NCBI RefSeq assembly: GCF_002776525.5
Contig: NC_045444.1
Span: forward strand, 29,123,853 to 29,187,852
Direction: 5' to 3'
Length of the DNA: 64,000 nucleotides
Origin: Piliocolobus tephrosceles
Lineage: Eukaryota; Chordata; Mammalia; Primates; Cercopithecidae
The number at the start of each line of letters is the position of its first letter. The first letter of the stretch is position 1. A model generated the notes under the pieces. The model did no database searches. It was not told the DNA's origin and worked only from the letters and a program-made list of their open reading frames with translations. A program made the translations under genes and the position numbers. Of the stretch, positions 48,470 to 61,070 are shown in pieces.

Positions 48470-49430
48470 TTTTTTTTTCCCCCACTCAAACCCATGGTCT
48501 AGAAACAACCCTTCTTGAATTTTCCTCTGGATCCTCAAACTGAGCTTTTTTGAACTAAACTCATCACTTTTCCCAAAAATATGTTCTTCCTATTTTATTT
48601 CTTAACTCAGCCCATAGCATCACAACCTATATTCCCCATTGCTCTAGAAAGAAATATGTTAGACATTTTAGATTCTTCTCTCTCATTACAGACAGAATCA
48701 TTCACCAAGTCTCATGAGCTCTACTTTCTTACTATCTCTATATCTGGCTCTTCCTTTCACCTTCTGTGACCTTGATTGGGCCTCCATACTTCCTTTTGAG
48801 ATAAATTGCCTAAGGAGGTCTTTGCCTTTGGTCTCATTTCTGCCCAGGCCACTCTTTTCAATGCTGCCAAAATGATCCCTCTCAAATACAAATAAGATTG
48901 TGTTATCCCTCTTAAAATCCTCCAATGATTCCTTGATCTCATAAGGATAAACAAAATTCCACACTAATTACCCCCATAAAAAAGGATAAGCATATGACCT
49001 CTGTCTACTGTTCAGCTTCATATCCTTATAAGCTGCTTTCTATGCTCCAGGAATACCAACTACATGAAATTTTCCAATGGCCTATTCCTTTCCCATGCTG
49101 TTCTTTCTCCCTTTTTGTCCATCTGCCAAATTCACATTCATCCTCTTGTGAATATCATAAGAATCACCTTCTCCAAGAAATATTCTCTAACTTAAATCCA
49201 TAACCATCCCATCATGACTTCTTGAACATCATTAGGCCCTTCCTCCACAATATTCCAGTGACATCTTTGCTTTCCCTAATAGAGCCCTTATTGCCTGGGA
49301 CTATTATCTGTTTCCCCATCGAGAGTACGAGTCCTTGAGTTTGGGAATTATGGCTGGCTCACGCCATCCCCATAGTGCTTAGCCACTATACCTGGCAGAT
49401 GATAGGGCCTCAATTCATAAAGGATGATTA
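48470..49430 (+). mobile_element. L2 (LINE2), long 3' part
   Basis: ATTCACCAAGTCTCATGAGC, ATGATCCCTCTCAAATACAA, AAAATCCTCCAATGATTCCT, ATAGAGCCCTTATTGCCTGG and GAGAGTACGAGTCCTTGAGT follow L2 from the late ORF2 to the 3' end. The element is dead; its open frames are chance remnants. Confidence 0.72.
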
Positions 49431-50104
49431 AATGGATGAAGAGACAGATATTATGCAAGCTTTCTGTTTATCCACTCATCCATGCATCTATCCTTAGAGA
49501 AACAAAGCTTACAGATTGAAGATTCAGTGACCTGCTAGAAGAGACAATGATTAAATGTCTCTTTAAACATAATGTAAAATCATATTATCCAGAATGTAAA
49601 GAAATTACCTTAAAAGTGAAAGTAAGGGTTTTGTTCTTTGTTTTTGGTTTATTTGTTTTGTTGTTGTTGTTGTTTTTCCAGGGGGCATGATATATATCTG
49701 GACCAGTATGGCATACCATATTTGTAATAATCTAGAATAGGATAAGACAGAAATAGGGCAACGACCCTTGTGTCCAGTACAGGTTTCAGACAAAACATAC
49801 TTTCTCATTTTTAATAGGGAGAAACCAGTCTCTCAACAAATAATGTTAAATTGTTTCATAAACCTAAGGGATTCGACTAACTAAAGCCAAATTTGATGCT
49901 TTTGAGACCTACCAATGTCATAGGAATAGCACTATCCACTTTCTGGTTCAAAAAATTATGCTCTTTTATATATAAACCTTCAGGCATTGTGCCTACTTCC
50001 TTGTAAGTTTGTGTATAATTTTTCCCATTATCACCCCCTAGGTATCTTTCACCATCACCACTTTCCAGGCATCTACCATCCACTGAATAGCCATGTTTCT
50101 GATT

Positions 50105-50370
50105 ATCTTCTCCCAAATGTATTAGCTTGCATTATTTAAAGCTGAATCTCATTTTATTATTTCCTGCTCGTATTTCTAAACTCCTTAAGTCCATTTGTAT
50201 GATTCTTTTGTCCTCACAGATGTCCACAGTTCCTCCCAATTTAGTATCATCAGCAAATTTAATTAATGCTCTGTTTACCTCTCCTTCTAATGAAACCAGT
50301 CCCTTGTTTCATTTCATGATACAAAGTAAAAAATGTATTGGCAATAAAACAGTCCAAAGAAATGTTCCCT
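50105..50370. mobile_element. Probable L3/CR1-type LINE fragment
   Basis: TAGCTTGCATTATTTAAAGC, TTAGTATCATCAGCAAATTT, TTAATGCTCTGTTTACCTCT and CCTCACTGTAGG resemble the CR1/L3 3' region. Old and diverged. Confidence 0.5.
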
Positions 50371-50520
50371 CACTGTAGGAGGGGAAGTTAAGGATACAGC
50401 AAAGAACAATGTGGTGAGGAGTGGACAGTGCAGCAGGGTGGTGAGCTAGTTTGTTATTGCCCTGAAGCAAAACCTTTTTCACAGAGGCTACGCTTTGGCA
50501 TATTGCCTGGATTGACGCTC

Positions 50521-50562
50521 TGTGTGTGTGTGTGTGTGTATGTGTGTGCGTGTGAGTGTGTG
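50521..50562. repeat. (TG)n microsatellite
   Basis: TG run with a few interruptions. Confidence 0.95.
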
Positions 50563-53225
50563 TTCTGTTCTGGAAGGTAGCTTTAATATCCTGAGGAAAT
50601 TTTACCAAAAATATATTTATGAATATATGAAAAGCATATTGAAAACTAGAAATATAAATATAATTATAGCTTTATATACATTAGTATTTATAGTTTTAAA
50701 TACAATAAAAGGTAAGCTAGTAATGTCTGATTCACGGTGTAGTTACAAATCTGGATATGGATGCATACATCTGAATGTATACAGGTGCGCAATCATTTTC
50801 AGTGGGCTTTTTCTAGCATTCACTGTGATGTAAATTTATCTCTGTCCTTAACTTGATTAGTGTTTTAAATCCAAATTAACCCTTGGATTTGAGTCAAATT
50901 CTTTGTAAATAGTAGGTTTATAGGGTAAGAGAAAAGAATTTTTTTTCAGTTGTATCCAACATGCAAACTTCAATCAAAGAACATTTTGACCTCTACAATT
51001 AATAAGCTAGAAAATTGAGCTTGATCAGAGAAAAAGTCCTAACCTGCTAACTTGAAGGTAAGCCATCGTATGTTCTAAGAGTTACACTATAAATCTTTGA
51101 AGGTGTGGATATACAGATATTGTGTCATTTACATGTGGAAAACAAAGATGACATTTATTAAGCACCCACTATGAGCCACACATAATGTTAGTGCTTTCCA
51201 GCATACATACCAACACTATGGAATAAAATCCTACATTAATTACTACCTGATACTTCATAGTCTGTATTCTTACCTCCAGCAAAATCTCATAAACATTTGT
51301 CACGTTTCATATTAAGAGTCAGTCTTCAGAATGTGGATGGATTAGTATAAATCCAATGACTTTACTGGGGAAAAAAAAGTACTTGCAAGTTTATGCTTTG
51401 AATGGACAGACAGATGTTAAGATCAAGATCTCTATTGTTTTATACAGGAGACAATGTACGTTCACAATGCTGAAATGAAGGCTGATATGTACTTTCCATA
51501 TAGGACAAGGTCACCACAGATGGCATCACCAAGGGATGGTGTTAACAAAATAGTTACTGGGAATATTGTTAAGTAGTTACAGCCTCGCATTGTTTTTCTA
51601 GTGAGAAAAATATCTGATGCATAATGCATTCTTATGAGAGAATTTTCTCAGATGCCAAGACTTTACAGGCATAACTTCTATAAGCTTTAATGGGAATTTC
51701 CTGCCAGCACCTGTTACAGTATAGAGTTCTTACTTTTCACACATAATCCAAGACTGACTTGGAACACTGACTTGGAAAAACTAATACAGTGAAAGCTTCT
51801 GGTAATGTTTCCTCACATATAATATTCATCTTCAAATCCTTGGTCTGATACATGTATGTCCATGTTTTCCATTCAAATTCTTTCCCACCAGTAAGGTTCC
51901 TTTTCACAAGTTTTTTATGGATGAGAGCAGAAAAAAACAATTATTCTTACTAGGTAAACTAGTGGAAAGATACATAAAGGGGAAAGTTATTGGGATAGCA
52001 AGTGACTTAATGCTAGAAATCAACTATTCTTGACTTAAAGTAGTTTTATAGACATACTGCAGACTCCTGAGCGCCAACAATTAGAGTACCACATGCAAAA
52101 ACAATCACCAGGGACTCTACAGCAAAATCACCGGTCAAAATAATATAGTTTGACCATATTTTCCCATATATTTACAGACTAGAATATGGTAACTTTTAAC
52201 ATTTAAAAAGATATTGCATAGATATACCAAATGGGCAATCCATTGGGTAGAGGAGAAAGTTAAAAGAGCATTTTAAATTTCATGCATTTCTAAATTAATT
52301 CCCCAAACTTCCATTACCAAAAAACTCAAACAAAAACAGGTCACAGTGCTCCTGCTTAACTCGAATTATTGGAGGTTGTACAGAACAACTATTTTATGAA
52401 CAACAACTTCACTTTTAACTTTTTCACTTTCTTGAAGTTTCTTCTTGTCTAGCATTTCTAACACACAATGACACATTAGAATGAAAACAGACCTTTCTAC
52501 TCAAATAAATTCCTGAATCATTTCTGATCATTGCCCTGAGTGACAGGATGATGAGCAGGGGAATGCTTTTCAACTTGTTGAATGTTGAAAGATAGTAAAT
52601 TTTTAGTTTCATTTTTATGACAAGATTTTTAAACAAATGTTGGCAGGTAACATGGTTAAAGTTGGAAGAACTCTGAAACCCTGAAAACAAGACATGTGTG
52701 AACCTGTTCATTTAATTTCTCATAGGGCAAAATATGGGATCTGAAGGACAACAGTGCATTTGCTTCCTTCCTTCTTTTTCTTTGCTGTGTGGTTACATTA
52801 CTCCGTGATGTCACCTTGAGCCCCTGTCTGACCTGATACTCTCCTTCTGGCACACCTGCCCCAGGAATGTCATTTATACCCCAGCTTGATGTTCAGACAC
52901 CCTTATTCACACTTTTGAGTATCACCTTGAGCAAAACTGTTCTTAAAGGTATCAATAATTTGTCTCTATTAGAGTATGTTCAATCACCAGGAAAGAGGAT
53001 TTTGTATTGTTTCATTTGATAAAAGGGAAAAGGGAGTCTCACTGACACTTCTAAAAGCATGCTGTGTTTCCAAGCTTGCTACCCTCCTCCTCTCAGGGGG
53101 TTTTGACTGTAGCACACTTTGCTCTTAACGGAAATAATATTATTACTTTCTTTTGATACTCTGGCCAGTGAATTAATAGAAATGCATTTGTTTCTGGTGT
53201 AATTGCCTTTATTAAGGTTTGTTTT
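50563..53225 (+). other. ARHGAP15: Mostly unique intron
   Basis: No named repeat with confidence, apart from a weak antisense L2/MIR-like patch around 51150-51230. No exon seen. Confidence 0.55.
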
Positions 53226-53240
53226 AAGACTTAAGAGCAG
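53226..53240. repeat. Target-site duplication, left copy, of the U6 retrocopy
   Basis: AAGACTTAAGAGCAG, repeated exactly at 53360-53374 after the A tail. The final G may be shared with the first base of U6. A perfect duplication points to a recent L1-mediated insertion. Confidence 0.95.
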
Positions 53241-53245
53241 TGCTC

Positions 53246-53296
<51 letters not shown>

Positions 53297-53361
53297 GGCC
53301 CCTGCGCAAGGATGACACGCAAATTCGTGAAGCGTTCCATATTTAAAAAAAAAAAAAAAAA
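53240..53361 (+). pseudogene. RNU6 pseudogene: U6 snRNA retrocopy, full length, with A tail
   Basis: Full-length match to spliceosomal U6 snRNA. It starts GTGCTCGCTTCGGCAGCACA and runs through ACAGAG, AGATTAGCATGG and the 3' stem to GCGTTCCATATTT. I see no difference from the canonical primate U6 up to the terminal T run. Only three Ts remain and about 17 As follow, so the Pol III terminator is missing. The copy is flanked by a perfect 15-bp direct repeat, AAGACTTAAGAGCAG, at 53226-53240 and 53360-53374, the target-site duplication of L1-driven retroposition. Upstream there is no U6 TATA box or PSE-like context that I can see, and a retrocopy lacks those external promoter elements. I call it a processed pseudogene, not a working U6 gene. 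It lies in sense orientation inside the ARHGAP15 intron. Confidence 0.96.
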
Positions 53362-53374
53362 GACTTAAGAGCAG
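53360..53374. repeat. Target-site duplication, right copy, of the U6 retrocopy
   Basis: Identical to 53226-53240, directly after the poly(A) tail. The first A is shared with the tail. Confidence 0.95.
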
Positions 53375-53540
53375 ATTGGAAATCTAAGACCTCATAAGTC
53401 TGCCATAGTTCAAAACCATGCACCACCAGCTAAGGCCAATAAGCCTTAGGTTGAGTTACTGCGGAAGACTTAAGACTTGTGGCATTGTTTGTGTATACGT
53501 CCCTGGCTCCATCTGACACCTCTCATCTCTCCAGTGAGCC

Positions 53541-53910
53541 TGATAGAGTTAGGCTTTGTGTCCCCACCCACGTCTCTTCTTGAATTGTAATCACCATAAT
53601 CTCCACGTGTCAATTGAGAGACCAGGTGGAGGTAATTGAATTGTGGGGCTGGTTCCTCCATGCTGTTCTCATAAAAGTGAGTTCTCATGAGATCTGATGG
53701 CTTTATAAGGGGTTCTTCCCCCTTCACTGGTACTTCTTTCTACCACCTTGAGAAGAAGGTGCCTTGCTTCCCCTTCGCCTTCCACCATTATTGTAAGTTT
53801 CCCGAGGCCTCTGCAGCCATGCTGAACTGTGAGTCAATTAAACATCTTTCCTTTATAAATTACTGAGTCATAGTTAGTTCATTATAGCAGTATGAAAATG
53901 GGCTACTACA
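53541..53910 (+). mobile_element. MaLR solo LTR (THE1/MST type)
   Basis: LTR in + orientation, about 370 bp: TGATAGAGTTAGGCTTTGTG start, GTGTCAATTGAGAGACCAGG, GGTGGAGGTAATTGAATTGT, GAGATCTGATGGCTTTATAA, GTCAATTAAACATCTTTCCT and the TGAAAATGGGCTACTACA end. This order is the THE1/MST LTR. No internal region or second LTR is present, so it is a solo LTR. It lies 167 bp after the U6 insertion. Confidence 0.87.
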
Positions 53911-54102
53911 GACCCAGTGATGTATACATAGACAATGCCACATATAGTGAAACTGCAGAAGTGATATGGTGAGAGAAGTCATTGTGTTCTCTGCAGTCCT
54001 TACCCAGAAAGGAGACAGGCCTGGCTTCAGAGATCTGATTTCATGGGGGAATGCTGTGTATATTCACAACATTTCAATCTATAGAAAAAAAGACCTATAT
54101 GG

Positions 54103-54431
54103 GGCCAGGAAAAGTGGTTCATGCCTACAATCCCAGCACTTTGGGAGGCAAAGATGGGCAGATCTCTTGAGCTGAGGAGTTCAAGATCAACCTGGGCAAC
54201 ATGGCAAAACTCTGTCTCTACAAAAAATACCAAAAAAAAAAAAAAAAAAAAAAAATAGCCAGGCGTGGTAGTGTGTGCCTGCAGGTGCAGCTACTTGAGA
54301 GCCTGAGGTGGGAGGATCACCTGAGCCTGGAGAGGTTGAGGCTGCTGTGAGCTGTGATCATACCACTGCACTCCAGCCTGAGTGACAAGAGTGAGACCCT
54401 GTCTCAGAAGAAAAAATAAAAAACAAAACAA
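54103..54431 (+). mobile_element. AluJ-like element
   Basis: GGCCAGGAAAAGTGGTTCAT start, GAGTTCAAGATCAACCTGGG, GTTGAGGCTGCTGTGAGCTG and an A-rich tail. The middle linker carries a long A run (54232-54255). Flanked by ACCTATATGG at 54093-54102 and 54432-54441. Confidence 0.92.
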
Positions 54432-55440
54432 ACCTATATGGATTTAGGAACCTCAATTTAGAGCATTGTACTCACCTGAAAGAAAAATTATTTTATAAGT
54501 TTTCCCTGAAGAAGATGTGATTTTTTACAATTTCCATATTTCTAATTTCCTTATGACAGAAAATCACTATAAGAATAAATTATGTTAAAAAATTGTGTTT
54601 AATTAAGCTTAAAAATGTGCCTCTTCTCCCCCAAATTTCTAAGTACAGTAATATACTATTTTTTCTGTGTCTTGGTGTGTCCAAAATAGCAGGTAACCCA
54701 GGAAGGGAGAAACTTTGGATAATAGCAACCACTCTTTTGAATTCATTTGAAACCAATATGTTGTACCTATTTTCCCTTTCTGTTCCTCTCCCATTATGTA
54801 CTTGCCCCCTTCTTCTCCACCTTTTTCCCTCCCACATCCTACACAAGTGAACTCATCCTACTTGTCTTCTTTTCAGTTAAACTCTGCTCCCAGTAAAAGA
54901 TCTAACAAATTAATCCACATACTAAAGCGTATATGACTAGTGAGGTTTGAGGTGAAATCCTCCAATAGGATTTGAAGAAAAAAGAAAGAATTCTAGTTAC
55001 AGAATTTTAGGCATTAGCAAGACTGTGTGAAATGTTTTAAGAAAGAATTATCTTCCCAGAATTTCTGAAAATAAACTGTAAATGTAGCCTCTATAATTAA
55101 TATTAACTTATCTTGGGAGCCAATGACATAAAATCCAAGTCTTCAAATTGATAATTTTTCATTTCTATCTTCCATGGCACTTCAAGATTTAACTATAGTG
55201 CCTGATTATGGATTGCCTAACATTCGAATTCAATGGAGTTTCTAACATCAAAACTCAAACTCTGCCATCCCCTGGAGGAAATAGGGAAATTAAGACATGC
55301 TTTATTTACATTTCATACAAGAGAAAACATGAAATATATTTATAATTGATATCTTACCACTTTGGAAAGTCACGTATATGGAGTTAGATATTTCATAAAT
55401 GTTATATCAGTGAACATCAGCATGTATAAAACATCTTAGT

Positions 55441-56680
55441 TTTTTTAAATTTGTAGATAATATATGTTTTTATCACATGCAACATGAAGTTTTAAAGCAT
55501 ATACATATTGTGAAATAGGTAAATCTATGTAACTAACAAATTACCTCACATAGTTATCATAGATGAGAGCACTTAACATTTACTCTCATTACATTTTTCC
55601 AGAATATATATCGTCATTACCTGTAGTCATCTTGCTATCCAATAGATCCCTTGAAATTTATTCCTCCTATCTAATTATAATTATGTATACTTTGACCAAC
55701 ATTTTCTTATTCCTACCATCCCCCCAATCATCCCAGTCTCTAGTAGCCACTATTCCACTCTCTCCTTCTATGAGATCAACCTTTTTGAATTCCACATATG
55801 TGTGAGATGATGCAATATGTATCTTTCTGTTCCTAGTTTATTTCACTTAGCATAATGTCCTTCAAGTTCATTCATGTTGTCACAAAAGCTGGATTTTTTA
55901 ATGGCTGAATAGTATTCCGTGTGTGTGTGTGTGTGTGTGTATCCCATATATATGATAAATGGTTGAATGATAAAATGTGATATTATATATATGATTTTAT
56001 TCATAAAATCATAAAATAAACATTTTATTCAACCGTTTATGGACACTTAGGTTAATTCTATATCTCGGGTATTGTAAATATTACTATAATAAAATAAGAG
56101 TGCAGATATCTTTTTGATATACTGATTTTATTTCCTTTGGATATATACCCAGTGGGAGGGATTGCTGGATCATATGGTATTTCTATTTTTAATTGTTTGA
56201 GGAATCTGTACTTTTTTCCATAATGGTTGTACTAATTTACATTCCCACCAACAATATAAAAGGGATTCCTTTTCTCCACATCCTTGCCAATACTCCTTAT
56301 CTTTTGTCTTTTTAATAATAGCCATTCTATCAGAGGTAAGGTGATATCTCATTGTTGCTCTAATTTGCATGTATCTGATGATTAGTGATGTTGAGCATTT
56401 TCCTGTTTACCTAGTGGCCATTTTTATGTCTTTTTTGTGAAGTATCTATTTAGGTTTTTGCCATTTTTAACTTGGGCTCAGGTCATTTGGTTTTTGGTTG
56501 TTTCATATTGAGTTGTTTGAGTACCTTATACATTCTGATGTTGACATACTGTCAAATGTACAGTTTGAAAATAATTTCTGCCATTCTATACGTTGTCACT
56601 CCACTCTGTTGATTGTTTCCTTTACTGTGCAGAAGCTTCCCAGTTTGATGTAATCTCATTTGTCCATTTTTTGGCACATG
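55441..56680 (-). mobile_element. L1 3' fragment, antisense (L1M/L1PB age class)
   Basis: About 1.24 kb of L1 in reverse. The 3' UTR is at the low-coordinate side (TTTCACTTAGCATAATGTCC, GGCTGAATAGTATTCC), then the ORF2 3' end (GGATATATACCCAGTGGGAG, AATTTACATTCCCACCAACA). On the minus strand 56170-56370 still reads CWWECKLVQPLWKK, the ORF2p C-terminal signature. 5'-truncated and broken. Confidence 0.9.
55919..55940. repeat. (GT)n microsatellite inside the L1
   Basis: Eleven GT units at the point where the L1 3' UTR normally has a short GTGTATAT tract. Confidence 0.93.
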
Positions 56681-56739
56681 TTAGTTTAAAATATTTTCTT
56701 TCCATGACAATCGATCAGAAAGAAATGAGAGATACTAAA

Positions 56740-57600
56740 CATATATATAAATATATATGTGTATATATACATATGCAAATACCCACATATTTCCACAAAT
56801 CTTTCAATGTAGATCTCTGTGACAAAAATCACCCAGAAGCTGAAAATCTGGTTTGTATTACACTAGTGCTAGATGAGTTTAAATAAGGGAACAATTGATA
56901 TTGGAATGCCTTTTTTTAAGTCAACAAAGTATTTTGAGTAAACAGAGGGTGCATAGTTCTTTGTTAGATGTTTAACAGCCCTTATGTACTCCAGAATGAA
57001 GCTGAGAAGTTAGGTCTCTCCTAGACCACTAGAAGAAGGCTAATCTTTCTACTTTATGTTGTGACAAAAGAAAATCAGAAAGCCAACTTTATTGCTACCT
57101 CTTGGCTTTTGCTTATGCATTCCTTTTTGTACGAGTTCCAAAATTGCAAAAGCCAATGCTATAAATTGTCCAGGGAAAGGTAGAGCTTCTAAGTAGGGAA
57201 AATGTTTTTGTCTTTTCAGCTGTATTCCAGATACCTTATATTTCTATCTCCAAATCTGGATCTGATTTCCCCAGTAAGAAATAGTTTATGAAATACTTAA
57301 TTTGGAGATTTCTACCGTGTGTCCCATGAAGATTTTGAACCTCATTTCAAGAGTCTTAAACCATCTTTCAGCTAAATTAGAGATACAAAATACAGCATTC
57401 AAGGATACAGAATAGATTTATGATAGTCTCCAAACATTTTTCAAGTGGGTCTGTGGGAACATAAACTCATAAGTATATATTATCAAATAATTTCAATCTA
57501 TGTCATAATGTTTTCATAATAAATGTCATTAATATTGTTTGTTCACAAGAGTAATATATATGTATATACTATACACGTGTGTGTATACATACGTATATAA
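56740..57600. other. ARHGAP15: AT-rich intron with TA/TG dinucleotide patches
   Basis: Dinucleotide-rich runs at 56740-56775 and 57553-57600; no gene or named repeat between them. Confidence 0.6.
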
Positions 57601-59336
57601 ATACTTATAAAATAGTTGGGAAATATGTAAAACGATTTAAAAACAGAATCATTTTTATAATCCACCTCACAGAGAATATATGTTCTCACATTTTAGTGCA
57701 TGCTATGGCTCCATTACATATGGAAGTGTGTATACCATGTTTGTTACTCTACCCCAATGCCTAGTACACTTTTGCAATATAGTAAGTGCCTGCACAATAT
57801 CTGTCAAATTGCCTGGAGAGTTGGAATTCACCAATTCAAGGGCTACAGAATATCTTAGAATTCATCTGTTCTTCCATTTAATCACAGTTTAACACAGGTC
57901 CATCTGCCAAGCAGGAAGGAACATGCCCTAGTCCCACCTTTCTGTTTAGCGAAATTATTAATAATATCCGCTAAGCCGTTTCTCCTGTATTCTCAAAAAG
58001 AAAACAGTCATCCTATGTGTGTTTCCCGAGAACAGGAAACTCAAATGTCTCAGCTTCATCCACTGTCGTAGTTAAGAGCACCTTCTTCTTTGCCTGGGAC
58101 AGAGGCTACTGACACTATAATTTCTCAGAAGTTTGGACAGGCAGCAAGAAGCTGAAAAAAGAACCATTTTGTCTGTGATCTAAATAGGACTTTGCTGATG
58201 GTTGGTGTACTCAAATGGGTTTGTAGAATATCTTGTCTTTGTGCCTGGAATTTGCTTTTACGAACTCACTTGAGAGGCAGCAGCCAGGGGAGAGCTCTCT
58301 CTCACCTGAATGCTTAGCAGAGGCAAGCCATCAAAACCCTCCAGGAAGTGGCAAGCCAAAGGGTCTAAATTAGAGGCACCTCCCCAGAGAAGATCAAAAG
58401 TTATGCTCCACCAACACAGAGACACTGAGAAATGGTTGAATGTGTTCTAAATTAAACTGCCCTGGTGGTGAGCAGAGATCTGCCAAAATCTTTCAATTAA
58501 TCACTTTTACCTTCAGGGCAGAGTTAGGCCTGAGAGTATTTCAACAGATTTTTATTGGAACAGAGTTATTTCAGATATTAAACTATGTTGCACAAAGTAA
58601 AAATAATGTTATTTTTAAGTTGCTACTCTTGTTAAATAAAAGTTGGCAAGTGTTCTTGGGGTCTGTATTGTGTCTGTATTTGTGAATGTGTGTGGCTTTT
58701 TCTTGTGCCATAATCCCCATTGATTTTTAAAAAGTGAACAGCAATGAACTAGGTGATAAATATATTTATATAACGTTTTCATTAATAAAGTGTTATAAAT
58801 AATAAAAGAAAAGTTTTAAGTATATAATTCGCTACAACACAATTGGAATTTTTTTTTTTCCTACATCTTCAGCAGTAAGTTAATTAGAATCACCTGCATT
58901 TCCTTGGGTGGACACCAAATGGATTGCAAACAAAAACAGATTAAAATAGCTGCTGGAGCTCATGGCATACAGATGACAAGATTCACAAAAAGGACAATAA
59001 GGCACTGAAAATGTTCGCTTTTCAAACAATTTTAGAGGAAATTTAGCTCTTGCGACTTCTCTGTAAAAGCTGCCTGTAAGTGTTTTGCTGAAAGGCTAGA
59101 ACAGCTTTGTTTCTGATCCCTTGATGAGTGAGAGAAATGTTTAAGAAAGATCACTTTACAGAGAGATTCAGGCTGAAATGTGATGACTGTGATTCAAGCC
59201 AAGCCAAAAATTACAGTTCAGAATGAAAGGGGAGGGACGTGGTTTGGGAATCCATTTTCCCACATTCCTGAATCTCAATCATCCCAGCCAATGTTTAAAA
59301 AAATCCAGTGGAAAGCAATGAGGTCACTTTGTTTAG

Positions 59337-59367
<31 letters not shown>

Positions 59368-61070
59368 TTACGGGTGGAGGGATTGAAAAGAATGATGGCA
59401 AATGTATGAATTTTAAATCAATATCTATTTCAAGTATGATGGGATCAAAGGTACACTTTATATAACTCTTATGACTTCATCCCAAAAGGAGCCATGTTTC
59501 AGTTTTCTTCTTGTTTGTGTTGGTGAGCCTTTTATTGTGTTTCTTTAACTTATGAAATAGTATCTTGCTAAAATTTTTTTTTAAAAGTATACGTGGGCAC
59601 ATAGTACAGATTATTCCTCCTGAGACTCCAAGCTTTCCTTAGGAATAGCATCTCCAGGAAGCTGGTTTTCTTTCTTTAAACCTGCTGTGGCCACCCCACT
59701 GCTGTGTAGATCTCAGGTTATGCTGGTATATTGGCTTGCAAACTACCAGATGATAGTGGCAGACGAAATTAGATTCATTGTTCTTGTTACTTCTATTTAT
59801 TTTAATGAAACACACTAAGCAAGTCATACTACCAAATGAATGATTTATTTACATCAGCGTGATCACAGCATAACAGTAGAACTGCAACATTAAAGAAACT
59901 CAGAGAATAATATGAGATAAACCAAATACAACCTCCAACTTCAATATCTTCCAGATACACTAAGTTTTTCTTCAAGGCAACAGCTCTCATTTAACGATAA
60001 CCGGAATCATTGACCAAAATTTGTCTTCAAGACTAAGATTTTTTTAAAGAAGAAACAATGTAAGATAATTTGTCAATGACTGTTTATAGGTACCTTGTTT
60101 CCCACTCTCCAGAAATCATTTCAATTAATCATCTTTGGTCTGATCAGACCACCGATGCTAGGTTCTTTTCTAGAGAAATTTCACAAGCAAACTCAGAATA
60201 TTGCTGAGATCTTTCTTATCTTCAGAGATTTCCAAATGATCCTAAGGCTGGTATATATCTGTAAATCACATTTATGTCTACTATCCTGCAGGCTTCATGC
60301 AGTTAGGCCTCAAATTCTTAGTTTAGAGAGAGATATAAGAATCAACGTGCAGAAAATGAGCCACATAATAGGACACTATTGTTCCACTATTGCTTCATGT
60401 TAACTAGGTATTAAGCAAGGTACATAAATGGCTTATCAATCTATATCACATTAGCCACACTGGAACTTTTTCCCCTTGTCTTTGCCCTGGTTGACTTACC
60501 ATTTGGTAATCCTTAAGTTAAAAGGAATCATTTTAAAAGTGGGAGTTAAATTCAATGTATACAGGCTATACACACAAGTCTGATCCATAAAAAGAATCAC
60601 AGCAAATGGAAACCAGGAAATAACATTTTTAAAAGTATACTACTGCCTATACTACCAGATTCCAATGGTATGGATAAGCATCTCCAATTATAAGAAAATT
60701 GATGAGATATTTTGGCAAGAACTAAGTATAAATATAAGGGAAAAATTCTAATAATGAGGAATGACAGTGGTTTTACCCGTGTATCCACATTGAGGAGGGA
60801 TGACTTTTTTTTTTTTTCTTTTTGTAACATTTGAAGAAGTCAGTGAGATTTTCTTCTACTTATGGAAATGTCTAATATCCTACTTTACATGAATGAGAGA
60901 GATGAAGAAACTAGGAAGGTAATACAATAAGTTGTTTTCAAAGATTGAATCCAACCCTGTGTCTCTATACAAGAATACCTAATAATAGTAAAAAGCAAGC
61001 TAGCCACTCTCTTCCCACCATCCCCCCACGCACAATCCCCAAACTCTATTGTCCCAGAACTTTTCAAGGC
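57601..61070 (+). other. ARHGAP15: Mostly unique intron
   Basis: Contains a 26-base A run at 59342-59367. No named repeat or exon recognised; open frames up to 102 codons look random. Confidence 0.55.

Noticed and set aside
53240..53343. Working U6 snRNA gene
   Set aside because: A tail and perfect target duplication show retroposition; terminator T run lost and no external U6 promoter seen.
56170..56370. 66-codon minus-strand frame with an ORF2p C-terminal signature
   Set aside because: Remnant of a truncated, dead L1; reported as part of that element, not as a gene.
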